Assembly (NCBI RefSeq): GCF_024834045.1
Contig: NZ_JANUXW010000003.1
Span: 248,001 to 312,000 of the forward strand
Direction of reading: 5' to 3'
DNA from: Neisseria montereyensis
GTDB taxonomy: Bacteria > Pseudomonadota > Gammaproteobacteria > Burkholderiales > Neisseriaceae
Length of the DNA: 64,000 bases
The notes beneath the pieces were generated by a model. The model saw nothing but the letters and a program-made list of their open reading frames with translations, did not search any database and was not told the DNA's origin. A program made the position numbers and the translations under genes. Below are positions 57,601-64,000 of the stretch, one piece after another. The number at the start of each line of letters is the position of its first letter. Within the stretch, counting starts at the first letter, position 1.

Positions 57601-57835
57601 CGTTATTGCCTTTGCGGATAACTGGAAACGCTGTAATTTATCGTGCAAGGACCTGCTGGGATTCTTTGAGATGCGTGTCGGATTCTGCATGAATGAAGAT
57701 GATGCAGGCTCATTCGTAAATGGAGCAATTGGAAAATTTAAAGGACTCGAAACAGACAATCGCGCTGTCTTTGCTGACCGCTTAAAGAATCAAGTCAGCT
57801 GGTTCCGTCCTTATGTAAATGGTGAAAAATTATGA
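54650..57835 (+). CDS. Coiled-coil FtsK/SpoIIIE-type ATPase
   Basis: A 1061-aa protein. Residues about 20-250 are a long charged coiled coil (SMC/Rad50-like in look). After a 300-residue linker domain comes the FtsK/SpoIIIE motor: Walker A GRSGSGKSN at about 566-574, YLLDYKQGTEF, Walker B ILLIIDEF near 669, and VLLSTQTLKGIQ with ISQIGCRIALAC beyond. A third region (about 850-1061) looks like a degenerate ATPase or RecA-like domain (IVIIDGLDL). Type VII secretion ATPases (EssC/EccC) have repeated FtsK domains, whereas HerA/FtsK DNA pumps have one; the single active motor here fits either DNA translocation or export. No membrane helix was seen. Confidence 0.85.
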   Translation: MSKSGKHRESMPKRLFDAVGALNKAILRKEDIFHQLETEFKQSEQDYDRTVANLRAISDSAERGEFVALYDKDRGLQKDLQSLSDEIRSIEDHIKQIEKAISDLESDKDRLDREINERPILISIVKYVFGDIEREESERIQREIQQNELGKDDLIKTRSKLSSRKAGLENRQNDLKVELSNIQAKIKRLSDSKLAGARKRNDALNALKSKKERIRDMKQQVHDDFEKEWVSALKNLDDLCKRVRQRQPHLNELTIENINTGTHFPDALAFGRMYLTYQNWKGYIPRLIPFPFKKSLWLPDQTTGHRLIHQLILRLMHCMPVGNVEITAADPLRLGTSLGPFLPLLKVKRLFPEQRVLTRSDELENALALLTDYVEDLLQNKFKGEIKSWSAYNSANSSNPIPYKLLSIFGMPEQLTDKSLWYLGRLLEYGPVCGVLPVLTIDEDRLEDRKFTGLRTAIDKYSKRMDSIVPAEILTKHVSEISVVEEQEFWPERSELANFLASISDRYEQSSKFSKSLTDLWCNSDYWGQDAVQGIQVPIGWTSNGKIVPFSIGGVNTEHHVLLAGRSGSGKSNLLHILIHSLCHTYSPSELNIYLLDYKQGTEFSVYASPPLPQAKLVATESDPEYGVTVLTHLTEELEKRAQEFKSRSVRDFYEYRESSTTELPRILLIIDEFQILFSEGRQVAEPAEKMLNQLLRQGRAYGIHVLLSTQTLKGIQSLSMGQLISQIGCRIALACSEEDSAMILGNSNWEASKLSSPPEGIINNSNGAKSANQRFLIPFADRELCKNHIAKITQVANQRGYSSSTKVFNGSRLPEMPAVDWFNSKNHETIQLHLGERLSFEAEPLSLALVNRPSSNLLICGYNDAIHDGLLASILQSLDSQDGIDEIIYFNGRSIIPVGASKYLDGSGKKTVSKYDSVPTLNLTEISGKLKQSKRIVIIDGLDLTKEFHSGPASVRPVKKDEPSSPEESLKKILEDGPLQGTFVIAFADNWKRCNLSCKDLLGFFEMRVGFCMNEDDAGSFVNGAIGKFKGLETDNRAVFADRLKNQVSWFRPYVNGEKL

Positions 57836-59592
57836 AGAAATATTTAATGACATGGTACGGAATAACTGATTTCAGAGCCTCAATTGGACTGGAGCAGACA
57901 ACCGGCCCCGTTCTGGGAGCTTTGCTGGCGGAAGACTACACTGATGTGGTTATCCTTGGTTTTACGCACCCAGATAAAACCAAGGATAAAACAGGTGCGT
58001 TTCAACAAAAAATAGAAAACATTGAAAGTGCTGACCCTGCAACTGCGAAAGAGAGTATTGATTTGTTCTCGAACTCAGTTGAGGCACACAACCACTTTAC
58101 TCAATGGTTGGAAAATCAGCTTCGGGATGCCGGTAAAAAGGTCAATATACGTTTTCATCCCGTAGGCCTGAAGCATCTCAATGATACAGAAGGCATATAT
58201 GAGGCTGCGACTCAATCTTTGAATATGGTTGCAGCATCTGAAGGTGAAAAACTGGTTACTCTCTACCTTAGCCCGGGTACTCCTGTTATGGCTTTTGTCT
58301 GGGCTTTTGCGGCTCTGAGGCATCCAACTCTTAAAAAACGCCTTATAGCATCTTCTCAGCTCGGAAGACCTCCGGAAAGAATCGCCCTGCCGAACGAGTG
58401 GCTAGAGTGGCACGGAAGACAGGTTCGAACAACTGATGAGGAACCTGATCAGTATGATGCCATTTTTCACCTGTTCGGCGAACAGCGGGTGCCGAACCTG
58501 CTTGGCGTGATCCAGTTTTCTAGCAGAAAACATATCTTTGTGAATTCCGTACAGTTCCCTGCCGATATCATGAAACAGTTTCTTAGAGAAGCTGAATACG
58601 GTGAAATTGCGGTGGATCCGTATGATCCTGAAAATGTCAGAACCACGATTCTAAATCTGATCGCGAAAATGCCTGCCGATGCGAAGATCGGTTTTAACTT
58701 AACGGGTGGAACCAAGTTGATGTATGCAGGAGCGCTTGCCGCCTGTCGCAAGGTGAATGCAACGCCATTCTATTTCAATAGCCGTAACAATCAGATGGTT
58801 TATCTCAATGACTTTAAAACCGTTGAAACAAAGCTGATTCCATCGGTAGAAACCTTTATCCAGCTCAACAGCAATAATCTGTTTATCTCGAAAGCTGGCT
58901 ATTGGGCTGATATCCCCGGCATTGAATCTTCTGACCGGAAAAGTCTGACCAATGAGCTCTGGCAGGTGCGTTCTAAAATCTCACGGCTCTACAGAGAGCT
59001 TTCCCGTTACAACGATAGCTTTCAGCCGTTTGAACTGCACAATGGGGATATCTACGCAAAGCTCTCCAAGGATAAAAGTGCGAAGATAAGTATCGGTCCT
59101 AAGCACTTTGAGTTCAAAGAGTGGCCTGATTTTGCCAAATACCTCTCTGGCGGATGGTTTGAAGAATTCACCTTTATGAAACTTCAGCCCCTTGTTGATG
59201 CCGGTTTGATCAAGGATATGCGCATCGGCCTTGAAGTCTCATTCAAAGAGGATGATGCCGACAAGAGTTCATCAAGCTTTAGCGCACAGCTGAGCAACCT
59301 GTTTGGGGATACTTATCAGGAGCTTGATATTATCTTCACGGATGGACGACGTCTCTATGTCATTGAGTGCAAAGCTGGCAATGTGAACAGCGAGCACGTC
59401 ATGAAGCTCCAGAATATCATCCGTTATTTTGGCGGAATTGAAGGCAGAGCTATTTTAGCTTCATGTTTTTACCCGAAAAACAAAGTCGTAAGAAAAAAGA
59501 TCGACGACTCAAAAAACCTCCTGTCCGTATCAGGTAACAACCTCTTCAGGCAGCTGGAAGAAATGATTCAACCCAGAGGGCATCATCGATGA
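57832..59592 (+). CDS. DUF1887/Card1-like protein: CARF-type sensor with PD-(D/E)XK nuclease
   Basis: A 586-aa protein. The N terminus (MKKYLMTWYGITDF, then VVILGFTHPDKTK) resembles the Rossmann-like start of CARF/RtcR-type sensors. A second block holds the motif NLTGGTKLMYAG near residue 290, typical of the CARF domain of Can2/Card1 (DUF1887). The C terminus has a restriction-endonuclease site with Asp in LDIIFTDGRRL near 500 and ECKAG near 513. Card1/Can2 nucleases cut DNA or RNA after binding cyclic oligoadenylate. No CRISPR array or cas gene is visible here, so the signal would come from elsewhere. It overlaps both neighbours by 4 bases. Confidence 0.75.
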   Translation: MKKYLMTWYGITDFRASIGLEQTTGPVLGALLAEDYTDVVILGFTHPDKTKDKTGAFQQKIENIESADPATAKESIDLFSNSVEAHNHFTQWLENQLRDAGKKVNIRFHPVGLKHLNDTEGIYEAATQSLNMVAASEGEKLVTLYLSPGTPVMAFVWAFAALRHPTLKKRLIASSQLGRPPERIALPNEWLEWHGRQVRTTDEEPDQYDAIFHLFGEQRVPNLLGVIQFSSRKHIFVNSVQFPADIMKQFLREAEYGEIAVDPYDPENVRTTILNLIAKMPADAKIGFNLTGGTKLMYAGALAACRKVNATPFYFNSRNNQMVYLNDFKTVETKLIPSVETFIQLNSNNLFISKAGYWADIPGIESSDRKSLTNELWQVRSKISRLYRELSRYNDSFQPFELHNGDIYAKLSKDKSAKISIGPKHFEFKEWPDFAKYLSGGWFEEFTFMKLQPLVDAGLIKDMRIGLEVSFKEDDADKSSSSFSAQLSNLFGDTYQELDIIFTDGRRLYVIECKAGNVNSEHVMKLQNIIRYFGGIEGRAILASCFYPKNKVVRKKIDDSKNLLSVSGNNLFRQLEEMIQPRGHHR

Positions 59593-60176
59593 AAGAAGCC
59601 CTCTATATCATTGTTGATGTTTCCGGCAGTATGAATGAGATGGGGAAAATCCATCTACAACGGAATTTGTGTCGTTACGCGGCTCAACTGTGGGGCATTG
59701 ATCAGCAAAAATATGCGGATTTAGACATCCGTTTTTATCAATGGTCACAGGATATTTCAAAGATCACCATTCAAACCGACGGGGATATTCCTGGCTTAAA
59801 CGCTGAGGGCTCCTCGAACCTGTGTGAACTCTATGATTTCCTATCCCAGTATCTAAATGATAGCGGAAGCGCGAGGATTCTCATTCTGTCTGACGGCAAT
59901 TTTCCCAATCCAGACATCGTAAGCTTTCAGAACCAATTGAGCAAATTTCCTGAGCTGATCATCCGAACTGTTGCAGTCGGCGCTGACGCCGACCTGCTGA
60001 AGTTAAAAAAAATATCCACAAACAACAGTGTTCATCTTTCAGAGAATATTTCCTCCGCAATTGACAGCACAATCTTTGGTTCTGATGAGCCGTTAATCAC
60101 GCCAGTATCCACAGCCCGGATTCTGCAATCCGAACCGGCTGAAACAGAAGAGCCAGAGGAGGATTGGGATGCTTGA
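59589..60176 (+). CDS. VWA domain protein, second copy (TerY-P triad)
   Basis: A 195-aa VWA protein with a full metal site: D10-V-S12-G-S14 in IVDVSGSM, the Ser-Ser in EGSSNLCEL in place of Thr, and Asp102 in LSDGNFPN. Only the VWA fold and a short acidic tail (EPEEDWDA) are present. It lies directly ahead of the phosphatase and kinase genes, with which it forms a TerY-P-type triad: VWA scaffold, PP2C and kinase. It differs in sequence from the VWA protein encoded at 51732. Confidence 0.88.
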   Translation: MKEALYIIVDVSGSMNEMGKIHLQRNLCRYAAQLWGIDQQKYADLDIRFYQWSQDISKITIQTDGDIPGLNAEGSSNLCELYDFLSQYLNDSGSARILILSDGNFPNPDIVSFQNQLSKFPELIIRTVAVGADADLLKLKKISTNNSVHLSENISSAIDSTIFGSDEPLITPVSTARILQSEPAETEEPEEDWDA

Positions 60177-60897
60177 TCAACTTTGGAAAAGCTGGGGTGC
60201 CACAGTAATCGGTCCCTTACATGTTAAAGCCGGGATTCCTAATCAGGATTCATGGATGGCACGTCGGTATAAATGGGGAAATGTCGTTGTTGTATCGGAT
60301 GGCTTAGGCAGTAAGGCACATTCCGATCATGGTTCAAAAGCTGCTTGTCTTGCAGTTTTTGAGGCAGCCAAAAGCTACCAGAATACCCCCGATGCCAATA
60401 TTATTGATATTTTAAGGCTCATTCATGCCAACTGGCTTGTGAAAATAGCCCCGTACTCTGCCTCAGATTGTTCGGCCACATGCCTTTTCGCCATCCAGAT
60501 TGAAGAAATTATCACTCTTGGCCGCCTCGGTGACGGAATGATTGCCGCCCTTGGAGAAACTGAAGAAAATCACCTTATTCTCAGTGATAATAAACAGGAT
60601 TCCTTCTCGAACTATACAAATAGCCTTCAGCAGGAGTTTAAACCCGATCAGTGGGAAACCGCGACGACTAAAAGCACCGTATGCAATGCAGTTGTGCTAT
60701 GCACAGATGGCATATCCGATGATCTGTTACCCGAAAAGCAGATGATCTTTGCACAGGAACTCTACTCGACTTATGCAGACATGGAGTCGGAAAAAAGAAA
60801 AAGGGATCTCAAACGGTGGCTCAATGAATGGCCTGTCCCAGGACACTCCGATGACAAGACGATTGCCTGTTTGTTTAATAAAGGAGGTTCCCAATGA
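60169..60897 (+). CDS. PP2C-type serine/threonine phosphatase
   Basis: A 242-aa PP2C-fold phosphatase. Metal-binding motifs are VVSDGLGSKAHS (Asp44, Gly45), CSATCLFAI, RLGDGMIAAL, LCTDGISDDL and SDDKTIACLF. Only the catalytic domain is present, with no membrane helix. It should reverse phosphorylation by the kinase encoded next. This pairing with a VWA protein ahead and a zinc-ribbon kinase behind is the known TerY-P triad; targets might be the nuclease or ATPase subunits, which is inference. Confidence 0.92.
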   Translation: MLDQLWKSWGATVIGPLHVKAGIPNQDSWMARRYKWGNVVVVSDGLGSKAHSDHGSKAACLAVFEAAKSYQNTPDANIIDILRLIHANWLVKIAPYSASDCSATCLFAIQIEEIITLGRLGDGMIAALGETEENHLILSDNKQDSFSNYTNSLQQEFKPDQWETATTKSTVCNAVVLCTDGISDDLLPEKQMIFAQELYSTYADMESEKRKRDLKRWLNEWPVPGHSDDKTIACLFNKGGSQ

Positions 60898-62390
60898 GCC
60901 AAAGATTCAACAAGTACGTAGATGAATATCAGAATGTACACATTAAGGACAAGGTGCTCGGTCAAGGTGGCCAAGGCGTTGTTTTCCGTACCAAGGACCC
61001 TGATCTGGCGATTAAGCTTGTTACAGATGAAAGCGGGAATCCTGTCACAAATGAAGAGCTGATGGAACGGTATTCAAATCGCTTTAAGCGCGTTCGGCTT
61101 CTGCCTCTGCCGGAAAGCCTGAATATATCCGTACCGGCAGCGCTGCTTCAGAACAATGCCGGTTATGTGATGCAGCTTTTGAGTGAGATGGTTCCGTTCA
61201 GCCATTTCTGGATAGATGGCAAGTCCGCAGAAAAAATTGGGCCAGGCGATATCCCAGCATGGCTTTCGGCAATGCCGGAGAACGAAGCTAAAAAGATCGT
61301 CCATTACTACAAAACTGGAGGGCTAAGGCGCAGACTTCATGCGCTCTACAAGTGTGCGTCATTATTGGCACGCCTCCATGGTAACGGCATGGTCTATGGC
61401 GACATATCCCCCAACAATATCTTTATTTCAGAAGGAATTGATGACTCATCAGTCTGGCTGATTGATGCCGACAATATTCGATTTGAAATCACCGCAGGCG
61501 GAAGTGTTGTTTACACACCCAAATACGGAGCCCCGGAGCTGGTTCAGAGCAAAGATGGTGGAAGACCATCAAGCGATTGCCATGCGTTTGCGGTGGTGGC
61601 TTTCTACCTGCTCTCGCTGATTCACCCTTTTGTCGGGAAAAAAGTGGATGGAACGGATGAAGGCGACTGGGCTGATGAAGAAAATGATGATGGAGATATT
61701 GAAGATAAAGCTTATGCCGGATTGTTCCCTTGGGTTGATGACCAAGATGATGATTCCAACTCTTCCGACAGCGGCCTACCCAGATCTCTTCTTCTTACAG
61801 AGAAGCTGACCGCTTTGTTTGAGGGCACATTCGGACAGGGAAGGACATCCCCTTTGTTGCGGCCGACAATCTATCACTGGCCTGAAGCTCTCGCTCAGGC
61901 AGCGGATATGACCGTCACATGCCCAGACTGCTCGATGAACTATTACTATGATTTCATTCACCCGGAAACAAAGGGTCACAATTGCCCTTACTGTAAAACG
62001 CAGAGGCCGCAGGTGTTCATCCTTGAGTCATATCGATGGAATGGACCTGACAAGCCCCTAAACTCACCATGCTGGCGCTATGTACGTGAGATCTCGCAGG
62101 AGTCAGAATTGACTGTACCGAGACGAGTCTTTGATGAGTTTACAATGCTTGATTCGGATACAGCAGAGATACTCATTTCTTCAAGCGATAATGACATTCT
62201 GATTAAAAAGTCAGACCACGGAAAAGCCGATTTGTCCGTTGCCGCTGATAGCCCCCCTCAAAGTGGTTTTCATAAGCTTTATTCACAGATGAAAATAGAC
62301 CGAGTAACGCCGGATGTTCAGTTTTGGATATTCGCACATTTGAATAGTCCTCGGTTGGTTAAATGCATAATCAGCGGAGGTGGTAAATGA
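60894..62390 (+). CDS. Serine/threonine kinase-like protein with C-terminal zinc ribbon
   Basis: A 498-aa protein. Kinase landmarks: Gly-rich loop VLGQGGQGVVF (21-31), Lys41 in LAIKLV, catalytic loop VYGDISPNN near 168, and IDADN near 190 in place of DFG, followed by an APE-like GAPELV. The usual HRD is replaced by YGD, but the catalytic Asp and Asn are kept, so activity is possible. An acidic insertion (about 255-275) and two CxxC pairs (CPDC near 342, CPYC near 364) form a zinc ribbon. The C terminus (about 400-498) is of unknown fold. It overlaps neighbours by 4 bases on each side. Confidence 0.87.
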   Translation: MSQRFNKYVDEYQNVHIKDKVLGQGGQGVVFRTKDPDLAIKLVTDESGNPVTNEELMERYSNRFKRVRLLPLPESLNISVPAALLQNNAGYVMQLLSEMVPFSHFWIDGKSAEKIGPGDIPAWLSAMPENEAKKIVHYYKTGGLRRRLHALYKCASLLARLHGNGMVYGDISPNNIFISEGIDDSSVWLIDADNIRFEITAGGSVVYTPKYGAPELVQSKDGGRPSSDCHAFAVVAFYLLSLIHPFVGKKVDGTDEGDWADEENDDGDIEDKAYAGLFPWVDDQDDDSNSSDSGLPRSLLLTEKLTALFEGTFGQGRTSPLLRPTIYHWPEALAQAADMTVTCPDCSMNYYYDFIHPETKGHNCPYCKTQRPQVFILESYRWNGPDKPLNSPCWRYVREISQESELTVPRRVFDEFTMLDSDTAEILISSSDNDILIKKSDHGKADLSVAADSPPQSGFHKLYSQMKIDRVTPDVQFWIFAHLNSPRLVKCIISGGGK

Positions 62391-64000
62391 GACTAAAAGA
62401 CATAAATGCTGAAATCACCTTTGAATTATGGATGAAACCGGAGCTGTCCGGAGAGACTCCAAACATGGGTATTGGATATATTGCCCCCAATAATGCTGGG
62501 CAGGCATACAGATTAAGAATTGATGGCCAACAGTGGAGCGTAGCGCTCCGGGACGCTTCGGCCGGAAAAGATCTGAATTTCCATTTAAAAAGAGGCTGTG
62601 CACACCTTGCCGAGGTAATGCAGGTTGCCAAGGACGGTAGTGCACTTGTGAAAGTCATCTTTTTCAATGGAGAAATTGTTGAAATTGGCGATGTGGAGAT
62701 CGGTATTGATGAGCGCATAGAGTCAACAGCTAAACGAAATGGCATTCTGTTTAATGGAGTCAAAGAACTGGGAAGTATATTAAACGAGAAGTGCAAAATC
62801 AGCGTTGGCAACGAAGATTTCTTTCTTCTTATGAGTGGTCCATCCGCCAAGGCTGACTTTGAAGAGGATACTCTTGATGAAGACTCGACTGAAGTTCAAG
62901 CCGTTGTTCAGGAGAAGTACCGGGAATTCTCTATCTATGGCGAGAGAGTTCGTATCCCGGTTGAAAGGCGCAATATCGATAAATCAAAGGATATCTATTT
63001 TGCGACCAAAGCGGTCTTTAGAGATAATCAGAAGAGTGAAGGCTCATTGCGTCTTGCAAGGGGGGCGGTTCAGTTTTCTGATTATACTAAGACGGGGCGC
63101 ATCCCTGCTTTAGCTGCTGGAGCTATGAGTCAGCTTACCAAGGAAACCGGGAACTACTTGAAACAGTGGGACGAATACGGTGCTATTGAAGGTGAAATGC
63201 TGTTGGCAAGGGCAAAAGCCGTAGGTCGAATAGATTTTCATGGCACAGAGCAGACAACAAAAGGAGTGAAGTTCTTTGTGCCGTCCATCCCGGATCAACT
63301 TACCGAAGGTGATGAGATTGAGATCACTTCCGAGGAGCCTTTATATATCAAAAATCCAGATATTACTTGGGAAGCCTACAGCGCGGCTCTAGAAGAAGAA
63401 TTTATATCCAAAAGGGATCAGAAAAAGAATGATGCTGAAATGCCAGTTTCTGTCTATGCCCCGATCCTTAAACTTTCAAAAACCAGCATTGAATTGGATC
63501 TGCCGTCAATTCCATCTGGCCAGATGTTTTTGATTCTATCTATCAATGGTGACAAAATTCAAATAGAAAGACGAATGCGGGCACGATCAGCCATTTTGGA
63601 AGGCCGCTGTGCCAATCCACTTCTCGGTCTGTTGATTGAAGAAGGAGGTAGGCTCCCGGACATACAGCGCGTTACCAAAATAAGACCTTTAACATCTTTT
63701 GTGAAAGAGAAGATTTTTAAGCACCCCCCCACAGACAGGCAGATAGAGGCCATCGACATCGCATTGAACACTCCGGATATTGCTCTTATTCAGGGGCCTC
63801 CAGGAACAGGGAAAACAACTGTTGTTACAGCCATTCTTGAAAGGCTCAACGAGGAATATGACAAAACCAAGTTAATAAGAGGTCAAATACTTGTCTCTGG
63901 TTTTCAGCATGATGCCGTTGAAAATATCGTTACAAGGCTAAGTGTTAATGCACTTCCGGCTGTTAAGTTCGGCAAGAGATCCGGTGATTCGGAGTTTACG
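62387..64000 (+). CDS. SF1 (UPF1/DNA2-like) helicase, N-terminal part, cut by window edge
   Basis: An open frame of 538 codons runs to the window edge. Residues 1-440 are a large N-terminal region of beta-rich and helical segments with no family I recognise. From about residue 450 the SF1B helicase core begins: the Q-like TDRQIEAIDIAL, motif I GPPGTGKTT at 470-478 and motif Ia-like ILVSGFQHDAVENI. The remaining motifs lie beyond the edge, so the full protein probably exceeds 1000 aa. The ATG overlaps the kinase stop by 4 bases. Similar helicases occur next to TerY-P triads and in phage-defence operons, where they process or unwind nucleic acid. Confidence 0.85.
   Translation, partial: MRLKDINAEITFELWMKPELSGETPNMGIGYIAPNNAGQAYRLRIDGQQWSVALRDASAGKDLNFHLKRGCAHLAEVMQVAKDGSALVKVIFFNGEIVEIGDVEIGIDERIESTAKRNGILFNGVKELGSILNEKCKISVGNEDFFLLMSGPSAKADFEEDTLDEDSTEVQAVVQEKYREFSIYGERVRIPVERRNIDKSKDIYFATKAVFRDNQKSEGSLRLARGAVQFSDYTKTGRIPALAAGAMSQLTKETGNYLKQWDEYGAIEGEMLLARAKAVGRIDFHGTEQTTKGVKFFVPSIPDQLTEGDEIEITSEEPLYIKNPDITWEAYSAALEEEFISKRDQKKNDAEMPVSVYAPILKLSKTSIELDLPSIPSGQMFLILSINGDKIQIERRMRARSAILEGRCANPLLGLLIEEGGRLPDIQRVTKIRPLTSFVKEKIFKHPPTDRQIEAIDIALNTPDIALIQGPPGTGKTTVVTAILERLNEEYDKTKLIRGQILVSGFQHDAVENIVTRLSVNALPAVKFGKRSGDSEFT

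Noticed and set aside
57832-59592. Possible CRISPR locus linked to the CARF-type gene
   Set aside because: I looked for regularly spaced direct repeats and cas-like genes on both sides and saw none in the window.

Overview
The window is a stretch of a Neisseriaceae chromosome, most likely a commensal Neisseria. The main evidence is the DNA uptake sequence (DUS): the 10-mer GCCGTCTGAA occurs dozens of times between about 0.5 and 50 kb, mostly in the AG form (AGGCCGTCTGAA) and often as inverted pairs that act as terminators. Gene content agrees: gyrA, lepA-lepB, earP-efp, pntAB, zur, rdgC, dcd and a Neisseria-type bile-acid-symporter-family transporter. The species cannot be fixed from the sequence alone.

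Region 1 (1 to about 50.6 kb) is ordinary core chromosome, mostly short operons. From left to right it holds: a cut lipoprotein gene and a Spx/ArsC-like reductase; an AhpD-like protein; an acyl-CoA-dehydrogenase-like flavoprotein with the ATPase and binding protein of a sulfonate/nitrate-type ABC transporter (a fitting permease lies alone 40 kb away); gyrA, trmB, a RhlE-like helicase and uup; tRNA-Ser; lepA-lepB; dusA; an MscS-type channel with nudB; hscB; a nucleoside hydrolase; lysC; greA; earP-efp; fbp; zur with a CobW-type GTPase; a YwqK-type protein; an aldehyde dehydrogenase; pntA-pntB; nnrD; cytochrome b561; htpX; glnD; a BASS transporter; pcnB; a DMT transporter; a MOSC protein; serB; tRNA-Glu; rdgC; dcd; and a J-domain membrane protein. 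Several non-coding stretches look structured: a GraL-like attenuated leader before greA, a candidate free-standing small RNA near 31.8 kb, a strong leader hairpin before pcnB, and a cluster of DnaA-box-like sites near 24.4 kb.

Region 2 (about 50.7 to 51.7 kb) is a scar. It has an IS3-type transposase tail, a decayed HTH/excisionase-like start, a perfect 28-bp inverted repeat with a 3-nt centre, and a Staphylococcus-nuclease-like gene with one frameshift. No complete DUS core was seen from here to the end of the window.

Region 3 (51.7 kb to the right edge) is one foreign, tightly coupled operon of eleven genes, with most junctions overlapping by 4 to 11 bases. The order is: TerY-like VWA protein, WXG100-like small protein, coiled-coil protein with a C-terminal PD-(D/E)XK-type nuclease domain, two small helical proteins, a 1061-aa coiled-coil FtsK/SpoIIIE ATPase, a DUF1887/Card1-like protein (CARF-type TGGTK motif plus nuclease), a second VWA protein, a PP2C phosphatase, a Ser/Thr-kinase-like protein with a zinc ribbon, and an SF1 (UPF1/DNA2-like) helicase cut by the window edge. 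The VWA-PP2C-kinase trio matches the published TerY-P triad. Combining it with a type-VII-like WXG/FtsK pair, two nucleases and a probable cyclic-nucleotide sensor suggests a regulated anti-phage or inter-bacterial conflict system. That function is inferred from domains and context only.
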